A stretch of DNA of 64,000 nucleotides from Ferdinandcohnia salidurans (GCF_042680725.1 NZ_JBHUEK010000031.1:62001-126000); one strand, 5' to 3'. Positions 17,323 through 26,448 are shown, numbered from the stretch's first letter. Translations and numbers: made by a program. The notes: generated by a model from the letters alone, not told the origin.

Positions 17323-17351
17323 GTGTTTTCAACAGCATTTGCTATTATAAT
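17323..17351 (+). promoter_or_regulatory. Possible promoter for pilA
   Basis: TATAAT at 17346-17351 lies 42 bp before the pilA start in a 141-bp gap after pilC. The -35 region (GTGTTT, 17-nt spacing) is poor, so this is tentative. A separate promoter would allow the major pilin to be made in excess. Confidence 0.35.
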
Positions 17352-17393
17352 AAGTAGTATAAATGGACTAGTTCCTAAAAAGGAGAGGGAATC

Positions 17394-17843
17394 ATGTTTA
17401 AGAAACATTTGAAAAACCAAAAAGGTTTAACGTTGATTGAGTTATTAGCGGTAATCGTAATTTTAGGAATTATTGCTGCTATTGCGATTCCGGCGATTGG
17501 CAATGTAATTAACAACAGTAGAGAGAATGCAGCATTGGCTGATGCCCAACAGATAATTGATGGGGCTAAATTATATGTTGCATCAACAAATAGTACAGGA
17601 AATAGAGAAATAACTAAAGCAAATTTAAAAGATTATGTAGATAAAGCTGAAGGTTTTGAAAAAGTTACTTTAACAGATGGCGTTTATACTATTATCGGTC
17701 ATACTGATGCAAATACTGCAGCTGATGCACGTGTTGCAAATAGTAGTGATGGTGGATTAACCGAAGCAGAGATACAAAATGCATTGAATACTGAGAAGGC
17801 AGGAAATGCTAATAATGAAGAAAACGAAGAAAATGCTGGATAA
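17394..17843 (+). CDS. pilA: Type IV pilus major prepilin
   Basis: 149 aa: leader MFKKHLKNQKG, cleavage before LTLIELLAVIVILGI (Glu at +5), then the classic IAAIAIPAIGNVINNSR pilin helix and a small Ala/Asn-rich globular domain ending in an acidic tail (NEENEENAG). It contains no cysteine. AGGAGAGGG precedes the ATG by 5 nt. Its own terminator follows, and a gap with a possible promoter precedes, consistent with separate high expression. Calling it the major pilin rests on its size, its canonical N-helix and its position beside the prepilin peptidase gene. Confidence 0.9.
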   Translation: MFKKHLKNQKGLTLIELLAVIVILGIIAAIAIPAIGNVINNSRENAALADAQQIIDGAKLYVASTNSTGNREITKANLKDYVDKAEGFEKVTLTDGVYTIIGHTDANTAADARVANSSDGGLTEAEIQNALNTEKAGNANNEENEENAG

Positions 17844-17862
17844 TTATATTATTTTTTAACCA

Positions 17863-17896
17863 GATAACCCTCTATCAACCAGAGGGTTATCGTTTT
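17863..17896 (+). terminator. Terminator after pilA
   Basis: A perfect 11-bp stem (GATAACCCTCT with AGAGGGTTATC) with a 7-nt loop, then GTTTT. It would limit read-through into the peptidase and pilMNO genes, so less of those is made than of pilin. Confidence 0.85.
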
Positions 17897-17912
17897 AAAA
17901 TGGGTGGAGATA

Positions 17913-18680
17913 ATGTTGAGTATATTAGTTTTAGTTTATATTTACATTTTGTTAATTGGATTGGTTTTAGGCTCCTTCTACAATGTCGTAGGCCTACGCA
18001 TCCCGGCTGGCCAATCAATTGTTAGACCACGTTCTGCATGTCCAACTTGTAAGCACCAGCTTACAGCGATAGAATTAATCCCGGTTTTTTCATACATATT
18101 ACAAAGGGGAAAGTGTCGGAATTGCAAAACCCACATATCACCAATATATGCTTCAATTGAACTTGCTACAGCAATTCTTTTCACGATTTCACCATTGCTG
18201 GTGGGATGGTCAAAAGAATTGATCATTGCTTGGACATTAATATCCTTATTGATCATCATTTTTGTTTCAGACATCACATACATGATCATTCCAGATAAGG
18301 TCTTACTCTTTTTTGCCCCATTATTCATCATTGAGCGTATCTTTGTGCCACTTGATCCATGGTGGGATATGGTCGCAGGAAGTATTGTTGGTTTTCTGTT
18401 ACTCTATCTTATAGCTGTCTTTAGCAAAGGTGGGATGGGTGGAGGCGATATTAAACTTTATGCGGTCATCGGACTTGCATTAGGTTGGAAACTTGTCCTT
18501 CTTTCCTTTTTCCTCGCTACTTTCATTGGGACTATTTTTGGATTAATTGGGATTGCAATTGGCAAAGTAAAAAAAGGAAAACCCATGCCGTTTGGTCCAG
18601 CCATTGTCATCGGTACACTTATAGCATATTTTTGGGGGCACAACCTAATAGCGATGTATATTGACCTAATAGGATTTTGA
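17913..18680 (+). CDS. pilD: Prepilin peptidase (type IV leader peptidase/N-methyltransferase)
   Basis: 255-aa membrane aspartyl protease that cleaves prepilin leaders after Gly and methylates the new N-terminus. Seen: an N-terminal domain with the four zinc cysteines (C43, C46, C68, C71), catalytic Asp120 in VSDITYMIIPD and Asp179 in GGGDIKLY, and seven to eight hydrophobic segments. GGTGGAG lies just before 17913; TTG 17916 or GTG 17904 are alternative starts. It occupies the comC position of B. subtilis (folC-comC-spoIIB), so it could equally be named comC. Confidence 0.94.
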   Translation: MLSILVLVYIYILLIGLVLGSFYNVVGLRIPAGQSIVRPRSACPTCKHQLTAIELIPVFSYILQRGKCRNCKTHISPIYASIELATAILFTISPLLVGWSKELIIAWTLISLLIIIFVSDITYMIIPDKVLLFFAPLFIIERIFVPLDPWWDMVAGSIVGFLLLYLIAVFSKGGMGGGDIKLYAVIGLALGWKLVLLSFFLATFIGTIFGLIGIAIGKVKKGKPMPFGPAIVIGTLIAYFWGHNLIAMYIDLIGF

Positions 18681-18697
18681 TAGTAAGGAGATACATA

Positions 18698-19669
18698 ATG
18701 GCTTTCACACTTCTTTCACCAAGTAAAATTGCAAATATCATTATAAAAGATCATGTCATTCGTTATGTGGGTGTGAAACGCTCTAACCCTATCACAGTAC
18801 ATAAATTTCGTGAAAAATATTTACCCCCTGGCATTATTCAAGAAGGTAGAATCATTGAACGTGACACACTTCATTTAATTCTAGAAGAATGTGTGACAGA
18901 TTGGGGTATCAAAAATAATCAAGTCCAATTTATTATTCCAGACTCATTTGTAGTCATTCGAAAGATTTCGATTCCAAATGAAGTGAAGGATGATGAGATT
19001 TTAGGATATATTTACCTAGAACTCGGTGCAACGATTCATTTACCTTTCGAAGACCCTGTGCTAGATTATAAAATCCTTTCTGAAGACGAAAAGAAAAAAG
19101 AGGTTCTAATTTTTGCAGCACCTGAGGATGTTGCTATCGAATACTCTTCCTTATTAGAAGGAATTTCGTTAAAGCCAATTGCGGCCGATATTTCACCGCT
19201 ATGTATGTATCGACTGTTTCATTTTTGTAAGAAAACAAACGCAGAAGAACACTCATTGTTGCTACAATTTGATCTTCAATCTGCCAATTTAAGTATTTTT
19301 CATCACGACATTCCTTTGTTTATGAGGCATATTACTTTGGAAACATCTATTGATGATTGGGATATCCAACAAAACTCTTCCAAAACCTTAGCAGACATTA
19401 GATGGAACAGTCATCGCAGTAAGTTAGAAGTTCTTATAGATGAAATAAATAAAGAGATTGAGCATGTAATGAATTTTTATAGTTTTAACATGTCACAGGG
19501 GAAAGAAAGAATTACAAATGTTCTCGTTAGTGGGGATCATCCAAATCTTCCAGACATCACATCAACGCTAATAGAACGATATGAAATTCCAGTATGTACA
19601 ATTGCTACATTTGAGAAACTGCCTAGTCAATATTTTCTACCATTAGGATTGGCACTAAAAGAGGTGTAA
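18698..19669 (+). CDS. pilM: Type IV pilus assembly protein PilM (actin-like)
   Basis: 323-aa cytoplasmic protein of the FtsA/PilM actin-like fold, expected to bind the N-terminal tail of PilN and link the alignment complex to the motor. Seen: weakly conserved phosphate-binding regions, a late SGDHPNLPDI strand-loop typical of the family, and a C-terminus LPLGLALKEV resembling the GLAL ending of PilM. The ATG at 18698 has AAGGAG 8 nt upstream and is preferred over the overlapping upstream start. pilN follows after 2 bp. Confidence 0.85.
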   Translation: MAFTLLSPSKIANIIIKDHVIRYVGVKRSNPITVHKFREKYLPPGIIQEGRIIERDTLHLILEECVTDWGIKNNQVQFIIPDSFVVIRKISIPNEVKDDEILGYIYLELGATIHLPFEDPVLDYKILSEDEKKKEVLIFAAPEDVAIEYSSLLEGISLKPIAADISPLCMYRLFHFCKKTNAEEHSLLLQFDLQSANLSIFHHDIPLFMRHITLETSIDDWDIQQNSSKTLADIRWNSHRSKLEVLIDEINKEIEHVMNFYSFNMSQGKERITNVLVSGDHPNLPDITSTLIERYEIPVCTIATFEKLPSQYFLPLGLALKEV

Positions 19670-19671
19670 TT

Positions 19672-20340
19672 ATGCTTGTGGATATTAATTTACTACCAAG
19701 AAAAGAGTTTAAAAATCGAGCGAAATTACTACTCCTTCTTATTATTTTATGTGTTGCAATCATTGGATTTTTGTTTATCTTTTTGCAATATAAAAAAGCA
19801 ACTTCACTTGAAGAAAATCTTGAGAACCAAATTGCAACACTCCAAGAAAAACGAGCAGCAGAGGAACAAAAATATGCATCCGCTGATCATTCGAATAATG
19901 TAATCAATTTAGAAAGAACCGTGGAGTGGGCAGATGGCTATTTTGTAGTGACGGTACCGATTTTAAATCATTTAACTAAGTTATTGCCTGAACGAGGTTT
20001 TGTTCAAAATTTTTCATATACAGAGGATGGAATTGTTTCTTTAGAAGTTCAGTTTGATACGAACACAGAAAATGCTCATTATTTGGCTTTACTTACTGAG
20101 TCTCCATTTATTGATTCAGCACGACTATTAACTGTTTCTACTACCCCAATTACAGAAGAGGATGGGGATACGGCCAATAATAATGATCAACTGAACAATA
20201 ATGGTAATGAGGCTGAGGATGCTCCATCTGGCCATGCAGTTGAAACAGACGAAAATAGTGACATTCTGCCAAGGTATTTTGCTCAGTATGAAATTATTTT
20301 TGAGAAGAGTGCCATTCGTTCATTACAGGAGGGAAATTAG
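19672..20340 (+). CDS. pilN: Type IV pilus assembly protein PilN
   Basis: 222-aa bitopic membrane protein. N-terminus MLVDINLLPRKEF carries the INLLP motif that docks into PilM; one transmembrane helix spans about residues 20-40, followed by a coiled coil (SLEENLENQIATLQEKRAAEEQ) and a periplasm-type ferredoxin-like domain, here facing the cell wall. A Glu/Asn-rich linker (about 165-200) is unusual. It sits in a tight pilMNO gene string (2-bp gaps), which implies one transcript. Confidence 0.85.
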   Translation: MLVDINLLPRKEFKNRAKLLLLLIILCVAIIGFLFIFLQYKKATSLEENLENQIATLQEKRAAEEQKYASADHSNNVINLERTVEWADGYFVVTVPILNHLTKLLPERGFVQNFSYTEDGIVSLEVQFDTNTENAHYLALLTESPFIDSARLLTVSTTPITEEDGDTANNNDQLNNNGNEAEDAPSGHAVETDENSDILPRYFAQYEIIFEKSAIRSLQEGN

Positions 20341-20342
20341 GT

Positions 20343-21137
20343 ATGACTCTCCATTTTTCACGTAAACAAATTATCTACTTGGTTATGGCAATTGTCTTTT
20401 TAGTGGGTGTTTTTTATTTAACCTATTTCCTACTAGTAAAACCAGTGAAGTTGAAAATAGCTCAATTAGAGAATAGCGTTAAAACAGAAGAAAGATTATT
20501 GGAGTTAATCTCGGATAAGCGTACGAATGATACGCCAATTATAAGTTCTACTGAAATTCAAAAAAGGATTCCCGTAGTTCCTTTAGTTGAGCAAATCGTC
20601 TTGGATCTAGAACGTGCAGAAACCTTATCTGAGAGTCGAGTTATTAGCATGTCCTATAGTGAAAGTGAATTTACATTCATGGATGAAACTCAACCTGTAG
20701 ACGATCAGGAAGCAGCGAATCCTGAAAATATAGAAGTAAATGATCAAGTTTCGACTGATAATGGATCAGATGAATCCGAACAGACTGTCGAAGTGGAGGA
20801 TGTTGATTCTCAACTAATTGATGGCCTAAACCAGATAACCGTAACCTTACAAGTCCAGTCCCCCACTTATCCTGATTTGGAGAAGTTCTTATCTGTAATC
20901 GAACACCAAACGAGAATAACAAGGGTGGAATCATTAAGCTTTTCAGGTACTCCGGAGCTGACTTCTGTGGATCAAATTGCACAACCACTCGTGTATGATG
21001 TAACTATTTCAACTTTTTATATGCCTAAATATACTGAACTTGCTGAAGAGGCACCAAAACTTACGGTTCCCCCTCCTAGCAATAAGGATAATCCTTTAGC
21101 AACAGGTTTAGAAAAGAAAAGTGAAGAAAATGAGTAG
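20343..21137 (+). CDS. pilO: Type IV pilus assembly protein PilO
   Basis: 264-aa bitopic membrane protein that pairs with PilN in the alignment complex. Seen: a single hydrophobic helix at about residues 10-31, a coiled coil (KLKIAQLENSVKTEERLLEL), an acidic linker (about 118-155), and a beta-alpha-beta domain with YPDLEKFLSVIEHQTRITRVESL, which is the recurring PilO signature region. GGAGGG lies 11 nt before the ATG. Last gene of the pilus string; a terminator follows at 21156. No PilP or PilQ is present, as expected without an outer membrane. Confidence 0.85.
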   Translation: MTLHFSRKQIIYLVMAIVFLVGVFYLTYFLLVKPVKLKIAQLENSVKTEERLLELISDKRTNDTPIISSTEIQKRIPVVPLVEQIVLDLERAETLSESRVISMSYSESEFTFMDETQPVDDQEAANPENIEVNDQVSTDNGSDESEQTVEVEDVDSQLIDGLNQITVTLQVQSPTYPDLEKFLSVIEHQTRITRVESLSFSGTPELTSVDQIAQPLVYDVTISTFYMPKYTELAEEAPKLTVPPPSNKDNPLATGLEKKSEENE

Positions 21138-21155
21138 CTGATAACCTAGTAAAGG

Positions 21156-21186
21156 ACGAGGCAAAGCAAAAATGTCTCGTTTTTTA
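21156..21186 (+). terminator. Terminator after pilO
   Basis: ACGAGGCA pairs with TGTCTCGT (one G-T pair) around an 8-nt A-rich loop, followed by TTTTTT. It marks the 3' end of the core pilus cluster. Confidence 0.75.
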
Positions 21187-21317
21187 TTAGCTGTTATCGC
21201 GGCATAATAAATGTTTATAAAATCAAAACATTAGTATAAAATAACAAAGTGTAAAAAATGGCTATGTTGTAAAAAAATTCTTAACAAGATTTTATGCAAC
21301 TGTTATAAGGAACTTTG

Positions 21318-22688
21318 ATGATCTTTATAGAAAGATGTGATAGCAGCTTGGAATCTCTTGTAATTGCAATTATTTCTCTTTTAATCATACTACCTATTAT
21401 TTATTTTTTACCTATTGGTTTTACTAAGAAGGGAAAATTACTAATTCTTTTTTGTGCATTTATCGTATTTAGTATCGGCATCGCTTTGAAGACAGTCTTG
21501 AGTGTATGGCAAACTGGCTTAGTGTTAATACTGCTAGCAGTAGGAGCTTCCTATTTAATTGGAAAAAGATATGGGAATCAATTATTTATTCATGACGAAA
21601 ATAGTGCAGAATTCGAAGATAAAGTAATTAAATTCGAAATTGAAGATGATATTGAAGAAGAAATACGAAGTCAGGTTAGCCTTGAAAAAGACAAGGTGCT
21701 CCCTAGTGAGCAAAAAATAGTCTCTCCTCTAACACAAGCAGTGGATGAGGAACGTGTAGAAGAAATTGAACCAATTGATAATCAAAAAAATGATGATTTT
21801 GTAATGGAAAATATTCATGTTGAAAATGAAGAACTTCAAGATGAGATACATAAGAACGAGATGGATGCTAATCATAATTTTGATGAGTTACTGAAAGAAA
21901 TCGAACTGGAATTAAATAATAATAATGAATTACAAAGAACAGATGAAATGATTGAAGCATCTGAAGAAACGATAGAAGTAGAACCAATTGATATAGATGA
22001 AGAGGACGATGACCTTCTAATTACTGCACCTTCAACCCTTGAAGAAATTCAAATTGATAGTTTACCAGTAAATATTGATGAACAACACAATGAAGAAAGT
22101 AGTATAGAGGAAATCCCACTTATTGAACCATCAGAGATTGAGGTAGATTCAATCGAAGAAGATGTCATACTGTCAATTCCCGTTGAAAACGAGAATTCCA
22201 TACAGGAAGAACAAATGGAAGCATCACAGAATCAGATCGAAGAAGCCCAAGAACTAGTGAAACTAGAAGAAAACGAAATAATAACATTAGAAAATGAGCA
22301 AGACGATGAAACAAAGGAAGATGATCCTAGTACTGAAATTGTGGAAGCTGTAGAGGTAGAGGACGATATCCAAGACAATCAAGAAAATCAAGATAATAAT
22401 CAAGCACTAAGACAGCAGCTCTTTGCTACGATGATCTCTCAAATTAAACTTTCGCGTAATAAAATCTCAAATTCTCATTATGAAAAGATTATTCTGGACC
22501 ATCTCCATCCTCAACTTTCTGATCATGATTATTATACTGTTGTTAGCTTATTAATAGAACATTATATACATACAGGACAAATTGAAGAACTATCATCTTT
22601 ACTATCACAAAATAGAGTCAGATTTGAAAAATATCCTGTGATTTTACAAGAAATTAACTTTATTGTAGATGAATATTGCAAAATATGA
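21318..22688 (+). CDS. Acidic membrane protein of unknown function
   Basis: 456 aa. Three hydrophobic segments occupy the first 82 residues (SLVIAIISLLIILPIIYF; LLILFCAFIVFSIGIAL; GLVLILLAVGASYLI), followed by some 280 residues extremely rich in Glu, Asp, Ile and Asn, probably disordered, and a helical C-terminal domain of about 90 residues (NQALRQQLFATMISQIKLSRNKIS...). ATG 21318 has AAGGA 7 nt upstream. It lies between the pilus terminator and a PRC-barrel gene. I do not recognise the family; a role in pilus assembly or sporulation is possible only by neighbourhood. Confidence 0.75.
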   Translation: MIFIERCDSSLESLVIAIISLLIILPIIYFLPIGFTKKGKLLILFCAFIVFSIGIALKTVLSVWQTGLVLILLAVGASYLIGKRYGNQLFIHDENSAEFEDKVIKFEIEDDIEEEIRSQVSLEKDKVLPSEQKIVSPLTQAVDEERVEEIEPIDNQKNDDFVMENIHVENEELQDEIHKNEMDANHNFDELLKEIELELNNNNELQRTDEMIEASEETIEVEPIDIDEEDDDLLITAPSTLEEIQIDSLPVNIDEQHNEESSIEEIPLIEPSEIEVDSIEEDVILSIPVENENSIQEEQMEASQNQIEEAQELVKLEENEIITLENEQDDETKEDDPSTEIVEAVEVEDDIQDNQENQDNNQALRQQLFATMISQIKLSRNKISNSHYEKIILDHLHPQLSDHDYYTVVSLLIEHYIHTGQIEELSSLLSQNRVRFEKYPVILQEINFIVDEYCKI

Positions 22689-22762
22689 CGAAAAATAGCG
22701 AAGAACATGGTAAAATGAATGAAAAAAGACGCATGAAAAAATAACTAGGTGTGGTGAATAGA

Positions 22763-23581
22763 ATGAAGAAGAGTGTTGAAATTGTTGGGCTACCAATTAT
22801 TAGTATTATAGATGGAATCGAAATAGGAAAGGTAAAATCCTTAGTGATAAACCCTGAAAAAGGTTCAGTGGACTTTCTTACTATAGAACATGAAGATTGG
22901 CAAGTAAGTGTGAAAGCTATTCCATTCAAAAGGGTAGTCGGAATTGGTGAGTACGCCGTTACTATTGAAAGTGAAGGATCTGTTATCGATTTGAATGAGA
23001 TACCAATCGCGAATTCACTTGTAAATAAGAAAATTAAAATTACGAATACAAAAGTCATGACAAGAAAAGGACAGTTATTAGGGGAAGTCCTTGAATATTA
23101 TGTTGATGATGAGACAGGAAATCTATTAGGTACATTATTAAATGTTTCTGGAAGTGAAGTGGCCCTCGCATCAGATTCAGTTCTAACATATGGAAAAGAC
23201 ATTATCATTGTAGAGGAAGACGCGTCATCCAAGTTCCTTGATTCAGTAGAGTATTTAGAAAACCCAATACTAGAATCAACACAAGATGAAACAAATGAAG
23301 AAATCATTGAAAAAGTTTTACCAGCATCATCAACAGAAGAACAAAGTCCATTTGACGAAATTAATGCATCCATTGACCAGCATGAAGAAACAGAAGCAAA
23401 AGCACTGCGCCTAAAACAGGTTGATCTTCTATATGGTAAAGTAGTCAAAAAAGACATTTTGGACAATGAAGGAAATGTTTTAATACCAGCTGGAACTCAT
23501 TTATCAGTAGATGATATTATAAAGGCTCAAGACCTAGGTCCTAGTGTTTTTGTAGAATTATCAATGAACGTTGAACAATAA
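22763..23581 (+). CDS. PRC-barrel domain protein
   Basis: 272 aa, no signal peptide. Residues about 1-75 (KKSVEIVGLPIISIIDGIEIGKVKSLVINPE) and about 78-150 (SLVNKKIKITNTKVMTRKGQLLGEVLEYYVDDETGNLLGTLL) are two PRC-barrel units, a fold used for regulatory or RNA/protein contacts. After an acidic linker, the last 60 residues (LLYGKVVKKDILDNEGNVLIPAGTHLSVDDIIKA) form a further small domain. ATG 22763 has GGTGTGGTG upstream; GTG 22751 is inside that Shine-Dalgarno. It starts 74 bp after the acidic membrane protein and ends in a terminator. Role unknown. Confidence 0.8.
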   Translation: MKKSVEIVGLPIISIIDGIEIGKVKSLVINPEKGSVDFLTIEHEDWQVSVKAIPFKRVVGIGEYAVTIESEGSVIDLNEIPIANSLVNKKIKITNTKVMTRKGQLLGEVLEYYVDDETGNLLGTLLNVSGSEVALASDSVLTYGKDIIIVEEDASSKFLDSVEYLENPILESTQDETNEEIIEKVLPASSTEEQSPFDEINASIDQHEETEAKALRLKQVDLLYGKVVKKDILDNEGNVLIPAGTHLSVDDIIKAQDLGPSVFVELSMNVEQ

Positions 23582-23604
23582 ACCCACGATTTAGTGGGTT
23601 TTTT
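23581..23604 (+). terminator. Terminator after the PRC-barrel gene
   Basis: AACCCAC pairs with GTGGGTT, loop of 6 nt, then TTTT. Confidence 0.85.
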
Positions 23605-23761
23605 ACTTTATATGGACTATTGCAAACCTGCCAATTGTTATCATTTGTAACAATTTGACGAAAACCTCTAGTAACAAGACGACAAATGTCTTGTTCTTTT
23701 TTTTTATAGGTATGGTAGCATTGAAAAAAAGTAGGCGTTTCCTTAAATGGGTGGTGAAAAA

Positions 23762-24844
23762 ATGGACAAGCAGAATCGGATTTCTATTAAAATTAATGGC
23801 AAGGAGCCAAAGGTTCAGAAGGAAAAGAAAGAGAAAACAGAATTTGTCGAAAAGGAAAAACCTCTTATTATTGTTGAAAATGAGGAGGTTGCAGCTGCAC
23901 AAGAGGAAGAAGAGGATGATTTTAGCTGGGTTCTACCAGATGAAAACTTGAGAAATAAAAAGACAAAAGAAAAAGAGATTCCTGTGATTCCGATTGAAGA
24001 TTTACGTCATACCAATGGTCCTAGTAAAATTCCTTATTTACCGAAAAAGAGTAAAGGAATACAAGTATTTTCCTTAAAACAATTTGTTATTTCAATTGCT
24101 TTAGCCATTGTTCTTGGCACAGGATTTGGATTTATGATTTTAAAAGTCGTAGAAGATGTGAATGCTGGGCCAGCAGAAAATGACAATCCAACACAAGTTA
24201 CTAATGGCAATCCTGCTCCAACCGGGAAACAAGAAGACCCTCCTGCAAGTAGTCAGGTTGCTATTGATTTAGAGACTCTATCAACCGGGATCGTTCAAGG
24301 TGGTAAGTTTTCAACTGCTGAATCAGCAAATACAACAGTGAGTGATATCAAAGGTAAAGGTTTTGCTGCAACTACTGTTGAAATGGATGGTGCTTTTTAC
24401 GTTATAGCGGGCATCGGCTCTGAACAGGGCTCAGTTGGGGGTATTAAGGCCAAATACGAAGAAGCATTCCCAGAGTTTTTTACGAAAACATTTGAGGTGC
24501 CGGGTGGGTCTTATTCAAATGCAGGAAAAATGGACTCAGAGGCAATCAAGGTAAGTCTACCAGTATATAAGGAATTATTAACTCTATCTTCTCAAGCTTT
24601 CGGTACAGGTGCGATTGATAACGGACAATTAGAGAATCTATCAAAACAAATAACGGCTGTAAAGGAAATCAAAAAAGACAACTTACATGCACAGCTTAAA
24701 GAATTCAATGCATATATCGAGTCTTCCTTCACTCAGCTACAATCCTTTACAAATGGTGGCGATGAGAAGTCATTATGGCAATCACAGCAATCATTATTAA
24801 ATGCGTATCAAGCCTACACCGTTTGGCTTTCTGAGCTAAGTTAG
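23762..24844 (+). CDS. spoIIB: Stage II sporulation protein B
   Basis: 360-aa bitopic membrane protein that in B. subtilis localises to the polar septum and helps septal peptidoglycan thinning before engulfment. Seen: a basic/acidic cytoplasmic N-terminus starting MDKQNRISIKINGKEP, one transmembrane helix (about 105-130; FVISIALAIVLGTGFGFMIL), a linker, and a SPOR-like domain (about 165-230; FYVIAGIGSEQGSVGGIKAKYEEAF). ATG 23762 is preceded by GGGTGGTGAAA; the upstream ATG 23747 is within that signal. Position before maf and radC matches B. subtilis. Confidence 0.88.
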   Translation: MDKQNRISIKINGKEPKVQKEKKEKTEFVEKEKPLIIVENEEVAAAQEEEEDDFSWVLPDENLRNKKTKEKEIPVIPIEDLRHTNGPSKIPYLPKKSKGIQVFSLKQFVISIALAIVLGTGFGFMILKVVEDVNAGPAENDNPTQVTNGNPAPTGKQEDPPASSQVAIDLETLSTGIVQGGKFSTAESANTTVSDIKGKGFAATTVEMDGAFYVIAGIGSEQGSVGGIKAKYEEAFPEFFTKTFEVPGGSYSNAGKMDSEAIKVSLPVYKELLTLSSQAFGTGAIDNGQLENLSKQITAVKEIKKDNLHAQLKEFNAYIESSFTQLQSFTNGGDEKSLWQSQQSLLNAYQAYTVWLSELS

Positions 24845-24870
24845 TCAAAATTAAATTTTACAATGGACTG

Positions 24871-24902
24871 GGAAAGGAGAATGAACTCCTTTCCTTCTTT
24901 AT
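24871..24902 (+). terminator. Terminator after spoIIB
   Basis: GGAAAGGAG pairs with CTCCTTTCC (6-nt loop), followed by TTCTTTAT. Confidence 0.75.
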
Positions 24903-25060
24903 GGATTGAATTTCTATGGATTTACATAAATAGATAATTTTTTACAAACGATAAAATATCGACAAAATTCAATTTTTCATAATTGTAGAGTCAGGGATTG
25001 TTTGTTACGATAAACAGGTATCTTCCATTCTGAAATATAAAGATAAAGGGTGAATAAATC

Positions 25061-25627
25061 ATGCAACACCTCGTTTTAGCCTCTGGTTCTCCACGACGAA
25101 AAGAACTTCTTAGAAATGTGAAACTTTCCTTCGATGTTTCCGTCAGTAATATTGATGAATCCATTGACGAAACACTCACTCCTGAAGAAAAAGCAATGAC
25201 CATTGCCTTAAAAAAAGCAAAGGCGGTCCTGGAGCAATTTCCTGATTCCTATATACTTGCAGCAGATACAGCTGTTGTGTTTCAAAACCAATTTTTAGGT
25301 AAACCTAAAAACGAACAGGAATCAATTAATGTTTTAAAAACACTTTCAAATCAAACACATGAAGTCGTAACAGGAGTTGCGATCCTTTTTAAGGACACCC
25401 AAAAAACGTTCTTCGAAAGAACAGAAGTAACGTTTTGGGACCTAACGGATGAGGAAATACAAACATATGTTGCTTCAGGCGAACCAAAGGATAAAGCAGG
25501 TTCATATGGAATTCAAGGACTTGGATCTGCACTCGTAAAACATATTAAAGGGGACTATTTTACTGTAGTAGGATTGCCTGTATCAAGAACCCTTCGTGAA
25601 TTAAGAGATCTAGGTTTTCACTGCTGA
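25061..25627 (+). CDS. maf: Maf family nucleotide pyrophosphatase (septum-associated)
   Basis: 188-aa cytoplasmic house-cleaning pyrophosphatase acting on dTTP/UTP and modified nucleotides; overexpression blocks septation in B. subtilis. Seen: the N-terminal signature LASGSPRRKELL, ILAADTAVVF and GKPKNEQES in the active site, and AGSYGIQGLGSALVKHIKGDY near the end. RBS AAAGGGTG precedes the ATG. It lies between spoIIB and radC as in B. subtilis. Confidence 0.96.
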   Translation: MQHLVLASGSPRRKELLRNVKLSFDVSVSNIDESIDETLTPEEKAMTIALKKAKAVLEQFPDSYILAADTAVVFQNQFLGKPKNEQESINVLKTLSNQTHEVVTGVAILFKDTQKTFFERTEVTFWDLTDEEIQTYVASGEPKDKAGSYGIQGLGSALVKHIKGDYFTVVGLPVSRTLRELRDLGFHC

Positions 25628-25758
25628 AATTTGTAAAGTTTGCGTAAAGAAAACTCTTATACGTTGCTTTCATGGTACGATAATTACACATAGTAGTCTG
25701 CAGTTTAATAAAGAGAGTGGGGTCCGAGTATCTAATTGTAAAGGTAGGAGGAACCTAT

Positions 25759-26448
25759 TTGAAAACATCTGCACTTATGATTCGGGATTACCCTCAAGCG
25801 GAAAGGCCTCGAGAACGTTTGGTTTCTGATGGACCCGACAGTCTTTCAAACCATGAGCTTTTAGCCATTCTATTACGTACAGGTTCAAAGGAAGAATCCG
25901 TTATCCAACTTTCAAACCGCTTATTACATCATTTCGAAGGACTACGATTATTACAGGACGCATCTGTTGAAGAAATCACCTCAATTAAAGGGATCGGGCA
26001 AGCAAAAGCCGTACAAATTATGGCGGCAATTGAACTAGGTCGAAGAATTGGCAAACTTCAATATGAAGATCGCTATGTCATTAGGTCTCCAGAAGATGGT
26101 GCAAAATATGTGATGGAGGACATGCGCTTTTTAACTCAGGAACATTTTGTTTGTCTGTACTTAAATACGAAAAATCAGGTGATACATCGCCAAACGATTT
26201 TTATCGGAAGTTTAAATGCCTCGATTGTTCATCCTCGTGAGGTGTATAAGGAGGCATTTCGCAGGTCAGCGGCTTCGATTATTTGCATTCATAATCATCC
26301 GTCTGGTGACCCTGCTCCAAGCCGAGAGGATATTGAGGTAACGAAGCGACTTGTTGAATGTGGCAGGATAATTGGCATAGAGCTATTGGACCATTTAATC
26401 ATTGGTGAACATAAATATGTCAGTCTGAAAGAAAAAGGTTATGTGTGA
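25759..26448 (+). CDS. radC: RadC/YsxA family JAMM-domain protein
   Basis: 229 aa. Seen: an N-terminal helix-hairpin-helix region (ITSIKGIGQAKAVQIMAAIELGRR) and the JAMM/MPN+ metal motif HNHPSGDPAPSRED near residue 178. The family was named for repair, but that role is disputed; its biochemical function is unsettled. The TTG start at 25759 has GTAGGAGG 7 nt upstream and gives MKTSALMIRDYP, the normal start; an in-frame upstream GTG would add a non-conserved 14-residue extension. Upstream of mreB, as in most Firmicutes. Confidence 0.93.
   Translation: MKTSALMIRDYPQAERPRERLVSDGPDSLSNHELLAILLRTGSKEESVIQLSNRLLHHFEGLRLLQDASVEEITSIKGIGQAKAVQIMAAIELGRRIGKLQYEDRYVIRSPEDGAKYVMEDMRFLTQEHFVCLYLNTKNQVIHRQTIFIGSLNASIVHPREVYKEAFRRSAASIICIHNHPSGDPAPSREDIEVTKRLVECGRIIGIELLDHLIIGEHKYVSLKEKGYV

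Noticed and set aside
21281..21309. TTAACA-17-TATAAG promoter for the acidic membrane protein
   Set aside because: The -10 overlaps the ribosome binding site of ATG 21318, so a transcript from it could not be translated normally.
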